Positions 10,776-20,567 of a DNA stretch of 64,000 nt are shown in pieces; position 1 is the first letter of the stretch, and every line of letters begins with the position of its first letter. The stretch covers positions 101,875,001-101,939,000 of the forward strand of contig NC_134142.1 in NCBI RefSeq assembly GCF_033958435.1. The letters run 5' to 3'. A program made the translations under genes and the position numbers. This stretch comes from Carettochelys insculpta (taxonomy: Eukaryota; Chordata; Testudines; Carettochelyidae). The notes beneath the pieces were generated by a model. It saw only the letters and a list, made by a program, of their open reading frames with translations. It was not told the origin of the DNA and did no database searches.

Positions 10776-13176
10776 GTAAGGACCTGTTACAGCACATGAA
10801 AGAGCTGCTTGATGTTGAGCAATTGTGGTTAGCCAATATATTGTTGAACACATGCCCTGAACAAGAACTTTCAGCTACTGCCAGTAAGGAGAAATGAAAT
10901 GGGAGGTTAGTGGGCTGATGCATCAAAGCAAACACATTATTCACAATCTGCACGCAGGAGGTCTCAGTTCCTTTAAAACTCGTGAATGGTCTTATTGGAA
11001 ACAGACTGGTCAGCCATCATTGTGCTTTTCATGGACTAACTCATTCCTTCTCAAGGCCTTGGCTTGAAACCACAGTGGTTTTAAAATATACAAGGTCGGA
11101 GGGGAGAGGGAACAATAAATGCAGAGTTTGCAGAACTGTGATGCAGCTGGACTGCTTGTTCTGGAGTTATGTGGTCAACATAAACTCTGGAGAACTTCTG
11201 TGGGTACTGTCCCATAGCAATTTTTCTTTGATCTCCCCTCCCTCCTAGTTGATTGGATTAGTTGAAAAGAATTTGATCTTTCTGTGCTGTCAGGAATGCA
11301 GAACATTGTCTTGATTAAGCCACAGAAGTAAAAATAATCTTTCTCAGCCCAAGAGGAAGACGAGTGGCCCTACCTTATTGTATGCATTCTTGTAACATAG
11401 CCCTTCAAAAAGTATGCTACAATAATTGGCAATAGGAACTTGCACCACAGATTTTCCATATGGGAGAGGAGTGCCTGCATTTTTTGTTGTTTTATAGAAG
11501 GGGCACCCAGCTGTTATTTTGGCCTTCTCATGTGTACCCAGAGCAGCTGACAGAGGAGATCCAAATCTTCTTCCGATCCCACACCAACCTGTTTTACCTT
11601 TCTGCAACACTAAAGTACCTGTCACTGTGGCTGCAGTTTCTAGCGGTCATACAGAAAAATGGGACTTGATCCTGCAAGCTGCTGAGCACGTTCAACTCCC
11701 TTTGAAGCCAAAGGCAGTTCTGGAATCTCAATACCTAACAGAATTGTGCCCACAGAAGGATCTGCCCAGAAGGAGCAATCAGTCCTGCTTGTTCCTTGGG
11801 ATAGGTGTCTGCTTTTGTCTTTCTTTGGTCACACTGCTGGTTTTTCTTCTCCAATCGTGTATGCTTTGGCACAGAGGTAAGTCTCAAAGCGGTGAACAGA
11901 GTTTCCCTTCCCTCATCTCTTTTGTGACAGTGCCCCTGAGCTTTGGGCGTTTTGTTGAGATGTCTCTCCCTCCGGCTTCTTTGAGCTTACAGCTGGGCTC
12001 TGTTAGTTGAAATGCTGCTGAAATGGCACATCCTGGCGGAGGATGCCACCCATAAACTAGTACGGGCCTATCCCACTGAGGGACTTCCCAGTTTAGTGAC
12101 AGAGCCTTGCAGTGAAAGCCAGCATACATCACCCATTCCCTACCCAGACCAGCACTAGAAGTATGAAGATTTGATTTTCCAGGCCCATTCACCCACGGCA
12201 TTCCTGCTGAGACTGCCAGTGAGGTTGACGATTAATTGTGGTTTTCTGTAATGTGTGTGGTCAGTCGCTCCTGGTTGGGGTCAGATTGCCTTACTAGGGA
12301 AACAGAAACCTCTTAAAATATTCTTCCCACTCTTTATGTTTAATTTTTTAAAAGTACAGTGGCGAGTCTGACCACTAATATGGATGGACATACGCAGCTG
12401 GCCCTGTGGCTGGAACAACAGTATCTCCTAGTTCTTCCTTCAGGCCCAATTTTGCCCTTGAGAGAACAGCACCCATTGACTTCAGAGTAAATATGGCAAA
12501 CACACATGTAAAAGCAGAATTTGCCCATTTTTGATTTAGAACAGCTCATCTGTGCTTACCAGTTCTGTCACTCAAAGAAGATGCTTTCAGAACTGTCTGA
12601 AACTTTCTTGTCCCGTCTGTGCACATAAACCTGCACCCAGGGCTGTGTAGGAAGAACATATTTGTCATGGAGCAATCTCCCCAGTAATCACAGAATTTCT
12701 GCGTAAGGTGACAGACCCCCTGTGTAGCTGACATGGGGAAACCATTTTGCACATTACATTTCACATCACTGCTCAGGAATTATCAGCACACGGACAGATG
12801 TTAGTTTTTACACTTGTTTTCCCGTTTTCCGTGTGTTTTTTGCATTGTGAGATCAAAACAAAATGTTCTGTCTTGGTAAGAATATGCCTTTTTGCCAAAA
12901 GGGACTGAGGATCTGGTAAAAGAGTAAATTTTTTTTCTGTATCTTCTGAGAACTATAAACCTGCTCTTGGAAGATTGTAATTTGGGTTCATTGACAAGGC
13001 AGTGGGAAGAGTCTGCAGTGTTTTTGGTCTGTGGATAAATAGATCAGTCACTGTTTTCATTTCATTGTTCTCTACCCTCTTTTTAACACCATCTGTTCCA
13101 AAGAGTTACATTTAATACATGCTGTGAGGGTTGACTACCTAATAAGTATAATTCTTTGTGGAAGCAAACACATATT

Positions 13177-13612
13177 GGCTGTGTCTACACTAGCCCCAAA
13201 CTTCGAAATGGCCACGCAAATGGCCATTTGGAAGTTTACTAATGAAGCGCTGAAATGCATATTCAGTGTTTCATTAGCATGCGGGCGGCCGCAGCACTTT
13301 GAAATTGACACGCCTCGCTGCCGCGCGACTCGTCCTGACGGGGCTCCTTTTCGAAAGGACCCCGCCTACTTTGAAGTCCCCTTATTCCCATGAGCTGATG
13401 GGAATAAGGGGACTTCGAAGTAGGCGGCGTCCTTTCGAAAAGGAGCCCCATTGGGATGAGCCGCGCGGCGGCGAGGTGCGTCAATTTCGAAGTGCTGCGG
13501 CCACCCGCATGCTAATGAAGTGCTGAATATGCATTTCAGCGCTTCATTAGTAAACTTCCAAATGGCCATTTGCGTGGTCATTTCGAAGTTTGGGGCTAGT
13601 GTAGACACGGCC
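13177..13612. mobile_element. 436-bp palindromic MITE with ATT TSD
   Basis: The element is one long inverted repeat from GGCTGTGTCTACACTAGCCC to GGGGCTAGTGTAGACACGGCC. The centre of symmetry is near 13394-13395, around CCCATGAGCTGATGGG. The arms contain TTCGAAAT, GCTAATGAA and AAAGGA blocks and differ at scattered positions. ATT flanks both sides (13174-13176 and 13613-13615). It has no coding capacity. Three-base A/T targets recur in this family here. Confidence 0.8.
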
Positions 13613-14513
13613 ATTAACAGTTAAAGCCAAAGCAAATCAGCTTGGTCTCCACTTTTAATGAAAATCTACTAGTGTAGTCTGCTTGATCATTTGTCATCTA
13701 ACACATTGTCTGTCAATTAGTATATTACTGGTAGTTTTAGGCCCAGCTCATTAAAGAGCACTTTTTTGTGCCATGATAGGTTGTGCTCATGACATCCAGG
13801 TGCACACAAAGTGCACTTTATAGATCTGGGCTTAAGTCATGGAAAGAGATGGAAAGAGATCACTTTCTGTCACTGCTCACGGGGTTTGCAGATGAATGCT
13901 TGACCTAGAGATGAAAATATGTCTCGCCCATAACTGACTGCCTGAGTCATCTATTCACTAAGTCCTTGCTGGTAACTAACTGGCCATGACTGAAGTAATA
14001 CAGAAACTTTTGCCAAAATAAATATTAAGAATGCTAGTAACTGTATAAAAAGCAGGGAATTCCAGGCACTGCCATGGAGTTTCTTGCTCCTGGGACAAGG
14101 CTGCAAATTTTTCAGGGCTTGAAAATCCAAACTTTTCGTCCACCTCAAACCTGCTTGCCTCCATTCTATCTAACCTCTCTCTTGATGGATGCAGAATTCA
14201 ATCCTTGGGAGCTGTACTGTCTGCTGCTAGCATTTGTGTTGTGAGCCTTTGGTAACTGTTCTGTCAGTGGAAAGTGGATGGCAGTCTTGTCTCAGTGCTT
14301 GTCTTTTTTGAGAGAGAATATAAGAGAGGAGTGTCTCTGAAAAGCTTTTACAATATCTGGAGCAGTGACATGAATGCTATCTCATACTGAGTTTTATAAC
14401 CACAGTGCTAATATAGGGGTAAAACTAGTACCTTCAGTCATGTGAGGACCATTCAGATCCATTGTTTTTTTGGCAGTAGTTCCCTACTCCATAAACCTTA
14501 CATTATCATAGCG

Positions 14514-14855
14514 CAAGGGTGAGCAAAATTTTTACATGGGGCCCCACTTTTCTTCTCTGTAATTAGCAGGGTCCCCTATCCTGTCTAACGTAATCCAAAC
14601 CAGTGGACGTTTTGGTTATGTTCATGTGAAAAAAAACCTTTTGTCATGTGTAAGAAAAGTATGTAGAGTGTAAAAATGTTATTAATCGGTATATAAATGT
14701 GAATACGCATACATAAAATGATTACATATTTCAACATTTTTAATGAGATGGATGAGCCTGAGACCCAGCAGCTGATAGTGCTGACTGCCCCCCTTATGAA
14801 ATTTCAGGCCTCTCAAAGAGGCCTGCCCCCCCCCCACTTTTTGCACCAGTTTCCT
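14514..14855. repeat. Probable hAT-like dispersed repeat
   Basis: It opens AAGGGTGAGCAAAATTTTTA and later carries a GGGCCCCACTTTTC block, both resembling reptilian hAT-type repeats. It ends near a C-run at 14826-14836. I cannot find a clean target duplication, so boundaries and class are tentative. Confidence 0.4.
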
Positions 14856-14957
14856 AGTGCATACTTACACCTCACTTTTGTCTTTCTTCCTCCACATACT
14901 GCTTTTCTTTTTCTTCGGATTGGGGAGGGCAGGAAATACAGGGGTGGTAGGTTATTG

Positions 14958-15135
14958 TTCTTCTTCGAGTGGTCCCCGTGGGTGCTCCACTATAGGTGTA
15001 GGGCTCGCCTGGCGCCGCAGATCAGAAATCTTCCAGCAGTTTCTCCTGGATCGCTCATGCGCCGGTGCGCGCCGCCCCCCCTGTGCGCCCCAGGCCGCGT
15101 ACGCGATCCAGTCCCCCCCAGTTCCTTCTCAACTG
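14958..15135 (+). repeat. DIRS-like left inverted terminal repeat
   Basis: It runs from TTCTTCTTCGAGTGG through GGGTGCTCCACTATAGG to the GCGCCGGTGCGCGCC block. The reverse complement of 20365-20537 matches it with few differences. The outermost bases differ between the two ends, as is usual for DIRS elements. Confidence 0.85.
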
Positions 15136-15426
15136 CCATCGGCTGCAGACGGAATCTACTCAGGCTAAGGCCAGAGTCAGATTAAATAGTGGGTTTTTTT
15201 CTACGTGTCATTTGTTGTTTTTGGTTAAAAAAAAAAGAAGAGAGAGAAAGCAAAGACAAAGAGAATATCAGCAAAAAAAAAAAAAAAGAGAGGAGCGGAG
15301 AAGAGAAGAGCAGACGTGAAGGCCATTTAGGCCGCCCGCTGCCCTGCAGGCCGGTGATCACTATTTGGGGTGGAAAGGCACAGATTAAGTGCTAAGTACC
15401 CTATTAACAGTAAAGGACTCACCACA

Positions 15427-16572
15427 ATGACCTCTTCAGGTTTTAAAAAGCATGAGTCATGCCGTGAAGCTATGCCGGCCTCCGTGGGGCATAGCGAAGG
15501 CATCCGATGCCTGGGGGAATCACAGGCTACCCAGAAGTGTTCTCACTGTGCTAAGCTCACAGCCAGGGCCAGGAAGGACAGAGCGATGAGGCGTAAAATG
15601 CTCTTGTTGATAAGGCCCTCCAGCCGGACTTGCCGGAGAAGCCTCACCCAGAAGGGCCCTCTGGGTTGCATAAGAGGAGGGCAGTTTCCTTTGACCCCCT
15701 CAGTGCAGAAATGGAGGAAACTCTCTCTGGCTCGATCCTTGCCGGCGTTTGCAGCGAGCAGGACAAGCGGAGCGCACAGCCCCCAGCCGCATACTCAGGC
15801 AAGCGGCAGCGCGGCAGCGCACGTGGCAGAGGCTGAGCCTCCGGTTATACAACAGCCAGCATGCGCGGTGCCTAGAGCGCCAGCGAGGCAAGCGCTGGAC
15901 CTGGCAGCACCGCCACAGGCGGCACCGGCCCCCGCAGCACCAACAGTGCAGGGGCGCCAGGCACAGAGCCTGCAGGCACTGGAGGAGGATACCCGCGCGG
16001 CACTGACAGCGGGGCCGAGATCCCCGGCACGGAAGGGGGCGGTGCCAGCCCTGCAGGGGAGGGGCAAGGCAAAATCAAAGGCCCGGCACCGTGGTCCATC
16101 TCCGGACAGGGCTGTGCTGCTGTTAGCACCAAGCCCTCCCCCTGTGATACACACGCCGCACCGAAGGCCTGTGTCTCCACCGGCCCATTCGGAACCTCCT
16201 TCTCCGTTCCTCCAACCAATGTCACCATGGCTTGGGCCACCTTCACCATTTCTGGGACTGGATCCCCTGGAGTACTATCACGAGCCAGTTTCACCTCTAT
16301 CTGTGTCGTCGCGGAGGTCTCGCTCTCCCAGACATCGGGGGTACACACCCTGTGAGTGGTCTAGGTCTCCATCCCCGGACCCTTGCCCATGCTGCCATGG
16401 TCGTCCTTATCATGCTGGACACAGACACCACAGGCCTACACCCAGGGGCAGGTCCCCCCCGGCCGCTCAATACCCCGGTGGGCACTCCCGATCGGGGACA
16501 GAAACACAGTTGTCTCAAGGGGAGTTCATTTTAGAACCCCGAGACTTTCCTTCACAATCCCCCAGCGAGTAA
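15427..16572 (+). CDS. DIRS-like Gag, N-terminal part (ORF1)
   Basis: The ATG at 15427 gives MTSSGFKKHESCREAM, which fits the usual start of DIRS Gag better than earlier starts. A zinc-binding-like box follows: C at SCREAM, GHSEGIRCLGES, then QKCSHCAKL. Next come a long Ala/Pro/Gln-rich region and an Arg/Ser stretch (SSRRSRSPRHRG, SRSPSPDPC) that resembles an RS domain. The frame ends at TAA 16570-16572, but family sequence continues in the same frame to about 16900, so this stop is probably a disabling mutation. The protein would package element RNA. Confidence 0.7.
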   Translation: MTSSGFKKHESCREAMPASVGHSEGIRCLGESQATQKCSHCAKLTARARKDRAMRRKMLLLIRPSSRTCRRSLTQKGPLGCIRGGQFPLTPSVQKWRKLSLARSLPAFAASRTSGAHSPQPHTQASGSAAAHVAEAEPPVIQQPACAVPRAPARQALDLAAPPQAAPAPAAPTVQGRQAQSLQALEEDTRAALTAGPRSPARKGAVPALQGRGKAKSKARHRGPSPDRAVLLLAPSPPPVIHTPHRRPVSPPAHSEPPSPFLQPMSPWLGPPSPFLGLDPLEYYHEPVSPLSVSSRRSRSPRHRGYTPCEWSRSPSPDPCPCCHGRPYHAGHRHHRPTPRGRSPPAAQYPGGHSRSGTETQLSQGEFILEPRDFPSQSPSE

Positions 16573-17500
16573 GTGTATCATCGACCGCAGGAGCCCGAGG
16601 GTTCGAGGGAGGTTTACCCTAGTGGTTCCTTCTCATCCTCCCCAGATGAGACCATGGCCCCCGGGGATGTCTCTCCCCCGGATGACCTTAAACAGTTTCA
16701 GGAGCTGTTTAAAAGGGTGGCTTTCACGGAAGACATTCAAATGGCAGATGTGCAGGAGAAACATCACAAACTCCTGGAAAATTTGAGACCCCCGGCTTCG
16801 TCCAAAATTGCTATTCTGCTGGATGAAGCCATTCTGGAGTCAGCCATTACTATATGGCAGACTCCGGCCTCTGTTCCGCCTACGAACAAGAGAGCGGATA
16901 AAGAAGTACTTCGTCCCAGCAAAGGGCATGGAGTTCCTCTTCAGTCACCCACAACCAAATTCTTGGGTGGTCGAGTCGTCCCAGCAGAGGTCAAAGGCTT
17001 CTCAGTACAAATCGGGGGGATTGGACAAAGATGCTAAGAAGCTAGAGCTGTTTGGCAGGAAGGTATACTCCTCTTCTACGCTGCTATTGAGAATGGCAAA
17101 TTATGGGCACACCTATCAAACCATAATTTTGATAATTACTCCAGGCTTACTCCCCTCACGGATTCACTTCCAGAAGACAAAAAGCCGGTGTTAAAGGCGA
17201 TTATTCAAGAGGGCTATGCAGCATCGCGGACAGGAGTCCATATTGCCCTGGACATGGCGGACACGGCAGCACATTCAATGGCTACAGCAGTGGTCATGCG
17301 TAGAGAATCCTGGCCCCAGACGTCGGGTATCCTGAGGGACCTGCAGGCGAAGATCGTGGTCCTTCCCTTTGATACATAAAAGCTGTTTGCAGACTCAACC
17401 AACTCGGTCCCTCACTCCAGTAAGGACTCAAGTGCTACACTTAGAACCTTGGGCATTTATACTCCACCGACGAAGCCTCCCACCAGGCCTCACTTCAGGA
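16573..17500 (+). pseudogene. DIRS-like Gag, C-terminal remnant with frameshifts
   Basis: After the stop at 16570 the reading continues as DDLKQFQELFKRVAFTEDIQ. It changes frame near 16895-16905 to KKYFVPAKGMEFLFSHPQPN. Then follow KDAKKLELFGRKVYSS, then in another frame KAIIQEGYAASRTGVHIALD, and finally LRTLGIYTPP. The order matches DIRS Gag C-termini I know from turtles. At least two frameshifts and a TAA after PFDT (17377) break it. Confidence 0.75.
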
Positions 17501-18930
17501 ATGCTGCCGCGAGGCGAGGCTCAAGCAGAAGGTGAATCACCTGATGTTCATAGGGGAGGTGGAAAGAGTGCTGGAATAATTCCAGGGGAAGGTTTTTATT
17601 CACGCTACTTCCTACCAGAGAAGAAAACAGGAGACTGGAGGCCCATCTTAGATCTTCGGGGCCTCAACCGTTACTTGCGTAAGCAATGGTTTCGGATGAT
17701 CACAGTTGCCTTGATACTCACGGCACTGGACGATGGAGACTGGGTTGCAGCACTCGACTTACACAATGCTTACTTTCATATAACAATCCACCCGGCACAC
17801 AGGCGCTTCCTCCGCTTCACGGTTGGCCAGGAGTGCTTCCAGCACAGGGTTCTTCCATTCGGCTTCTCCTCGGCCCCCAGAGTCTTTACCAAAACCCTGG
17901 CAGTGGTATCAGCCTACCTGCACAGACAGGGGGTGTTATTTTTCCCATATCTGGGCGACTGCCTGCTAAAAGGGGCCTCGAAGGCAGAGGTCTCACGCAT
18001 GATACGCGACACAGTGGACATGTTTTTCTTTGCTGGGCCTAGTCATCAACCTCGCAAAGTCAAAGTCCGAACCCACACAACGTATAGAGTTCATAGGGGC
18101 ACGCATAAAATCTATCACAGCAAGGGTGTACCTACCCGGTGCCCGCTTCTGCGTCATCAATTCGCTGGTGCAAGTCATCACATACAGCCCCGCGGTGCCG
18201 GTCGTAACGTGCTTACAGCTGCTGGGCCACATGGCGGCAGCGACTTTTGTGGTACAGAATGCCAGGTCGCACATGTGAAGCCTGCAGCATTGGCTGGCGA
18301 GCGTTTACAAACTGGCATCCCACACTGTCCACAGGGTGGTGTCGCCCACAACAGAGGTGCGCAGATCCCTGGCGTGGTGGGAAAACCCCGAGAATCTGCT
18401 AGTGGGGGTGCCTTTTTCACCAATCACAAATTTCTATTTTTTCTTACTACCGACGCCTCCCACATAGGATGGGGAGCGCACATTGGCGTCAAGGTAACGC
18501 AAGGGCTATGGTCCCCTGCGGAACAGACACTGCACATAACCATGCTGGAGCTCAGAGCAGTGTTCAACGCCTGCAAACATTTTCGAGATTACCTACATGG
18601 CAAAGTAGTCGGGATTCAATACCGACAATACCTCCACTATGTTTCTACATCAATCGACAAGGAGGAGCATGATCCCGTGCCCTTTGTGCGGAAGCAGTCC
18701 AATTGTAGAATTGGTGCATTGCCAACAACATAACGTTGAAAGCCTCGAACTCGCTGGGCGCTCACACCGTGAAAGCAGATCAGCTGAGCAGGCGCTTCTC
18801 AATCACACACGAATGGCAGATCCTCTCTGAACTGCTACGGCGCATTTTTCGTACATGGGGTTTTCCCCAGATCGATCTGTTTGCCACAAGGTCTTGCACA
18901 AAGCCAGAAGGGAGAGAGCTCGCATGATAC
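17500..18930 (+). pseudogene. DIRS-like reverse transcriptase and RNase H, decayed
   Basis: Reverse transcriptase motifs are SRYFLPEKKTGDWRPILDLR, LNRYLRKQ, AALDLHNAYFHITIHPAHRR, LPFGFSSAPRVFTK and then YLGDCLL. The last is the catalytic Y-x-D-D box with the first Asp replaced by Gly. A frameshift near 18025 moves the reading to LVINLAKSKSEPTQRIEFIG. RNase H follows with LTTDASHIGWGAHI, QGLWSPAEQTLHITMLELRA and VFNACKHF, retaining the first Asp and the Glu. After another frameshift ADQLSRRF and WGFPQIDLFATRS mark its C-terminal part. Fold and order are DIRS-specific. The copy cannot encode a working polymerase. Confidence 0.85.
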
Positions 18931-19199
18931 TCATAGTCCCGCTTGGGATCGGCAGCAATGGCTTCCCTTGCTTTTGCGCATGTCGGACCGCCCACCGCTC
19001 CCTCTACTGGTGGCGCTGGACTTACTCATGCAGGCTCAGGTGTCCTTAGTGCATCCGCACCCTCAGGGTCTGCACCTACAAGCATGGCTAATCCATGGCT
19101 CAGCTCTTTAAAGAGCACGTGTACGGAGGGAGTACAACAAGTCCTGGAATGTAGCCGAAGGACCTCCACCAGGAGGACTTACAAGCAGAAATAGACTTG

Positions 19200-20155
19200 A
19201 TTCACAGCCTGGTGTTCTGCCAAGCAGTTAGCTCCCCTTGACATTCCTATACCTGTAATACTAGAATACTTATTGGACCTCAAGAGAGGCGGGCTTTCTC
19301 TATCCTCGCTAAAGGTCCACCTCGCCGCTATATCAGCCTTTCGGCATACAGAGGAAGGGCCCACGGTATTTGCCCATCCTGTCGTTACCAGGTTCTTGAA
19401 GGGGCTGGTAAACCTGTACCGCCCTCGGAAACCGCTTCCACCATCGTGGAATTTGGACTTGGTGCTCAGCACGCTATCAGGTCCACCTTTTGAACCATTA
19501 GCCACAGTTCCCATACATCTCCTTATGATAAAAAAAAAAAACAAAAAAACCAACCTTCCTCCTTGCAACTACGTCAGCCCACAGGGTGAGTGAGCTCGCA
19601 GCAGTGATGGCAACGCCGCACTGCACAGTATTCTCAAAGGCGGCGGTAACCTTAAGGCTGCACCCAGCCTTTGTTCCAAAAGTCTCTTCGGAGTCCAATC
19701 TTAACGAGCCAATAGTTTTACCCTCGTTTTACCCGAAGCCTCACAGCTCCGGCAAGGAGGCACGCCTGCATCTCCTGGATGTGAGGAGGGCGTTGGCCTT
19801 CTACATAGACAGAACTCAGTCATTCCGGAAAACGGACAGGCTCCTAGTCTCTCTCTCTCCCAGGTCAAAAGGAGAAGGTCTCTCTTCACAGAGAATCTCT
19901 AAGCACATTGTGTCCTGTATAAAAATGTGTTACGAACTTCAAAATGCTCCTTTGCTGGCCCCACCCAGGGCTCAGTCCACCAGGGCGGTGGCGGCGTCAA
20001 CAGCCTTCTTCAAGGGCATCGCGTTAAAAGACATCTGTAGAGCGGCGACCTGGTCATCCTACGACACCTTCGCCGAGCATTATGCCCTGCCTCGGGTATT
20101 CGAAGAGCATCCCCGTCTGTCGACAGCAGTCCTCTCGGGGGCAAGCTGCACATAA
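19200..20155 (+). pseudogene. DIRS-like tyrosine recombinase, decayed
   Basis: The N-terminal part (19273-19593) reads LSLSSLKVHLAAISAFRH and HPVVTRFLKGLVNLYRP, the helical DNA-binding region. An A-rich tract at 19531-19550 is followed by a change of frame. The catalytic part (19586-20155) contains RVSELAA with the first Arg, LDVRRALAFYIDRT, and AQSTRAVAAS where the family normally has H-S-T-R. The His of the H-x-x-R box is thus Gln. ICRAATWSSYDTFAEHYAL then carries the likely nucleophilic Tyr. The recombinase would integrate a circular DNA intermediate. Confidence 0.85.
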
Positions 20156-20196
20156 ACCGATTACCCACCTCCTTCCTTGGGTTACTGCTGGGTAGT

Positions 20197-20299
20197 CACC
20201 TATTGTGGAGCACCCACGGGGACCACTCGAAGAAGAAAGAGAAGTTACTCACCTGTAGTAACGATGGTTCTTCGAGATGTGTCCCCGTGGGTGCTCCAC
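20197..20299 (+). repeat. DIRS internal complementary region
   Basis: The first half, GGAGCACCCACGGGGACCAC to TCGAAGAA, is the reverse complement of the left outer end (14958 onward). The second half, GAAAGAGAAGTTACTCACC through TTCTTCGAGATGTG to GGGTGCTCCAC, is the reverse complement of the right outer end (20504-20567). The two meet near 20234. This junction is the template thought to complete the element ends and form circular DNA. Confidence 0.85.
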
Positions 20300-20364
20300 C
20301 ACCTGCCCATCCGTCCCGCTTTGGATCTCTGTCTAGTGTTTTTCAGGAGCATCCAAGGCGGTTG

Positions 20365-20567
20365 GTCAAGGAACTGGTGGGAACCGGATTGTGCATGCAG
20401 CTGGGGACACACAGGGGGGCGGCGCGCACCGGCGCATGCGCAATCCAGGAGAAACTGCTGGAAGATTTCCGATCTGCGGCGCCGGGTGAGCCCGACACCT
20501 ATTGTGGAGCACCCATGGGGACACATCTCGAAGAACCATCATTACTACAGGTGAGTAACTTCTCTTT
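20365..20567 (-). repeat. DIRS-like right inverted terminal repeat
   Basis: The inner part mirrors the left repeat, through GCGCGCACCGGCGCATGCGC, AACTGCTGGAAGATTTCC and GTGGAGCACCCATGGGGAC. The outer end extends further to CAGGTGAGTAACTTCTCTTT. CAG|GTGAGT at 20548-20556 is a consensus 5' splice site on the host sense strand. Confidence 0.85.

Larger units (their letters stand above)
14958..20567 (+). mobile_element. DIRS-like tyrosine-recombinase retrotransposon, 5.6 kb, decayed
   Basis: The element has DIRS architecture. In order there are a left inverted terminal repeat, a Gag-like ORF with a Cys/His zinc-binding box, reverse transcriptase and RNase H, a tyrosine recombinase, an internal complementary region, and a right inverted terminal repeat. 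DIRS elements integrate as circles through the recombinase, leave no target duplication and lack an aspartic protease. I see no duplication around this copy. It lies in sense orientation in a DENND2B intron. Every coding part carries stops or frameshifts, and two catalytic positions are changed, so the copy is inactive. Confidence 0.88.

Noticed and set aside
13124..13614. Matching open frames on both strands over the palindrome
   Set aside because: The similarity of the frames arises because the DNA is an inverted repeat. The peptides are not protein-like.
15795..16348. Long - strand open frames opposite the DIRS Gag ORF
   Set aside because: They are shadows of the GC- and Pro/Ala-rich Gag frame and carry no motif of their own.
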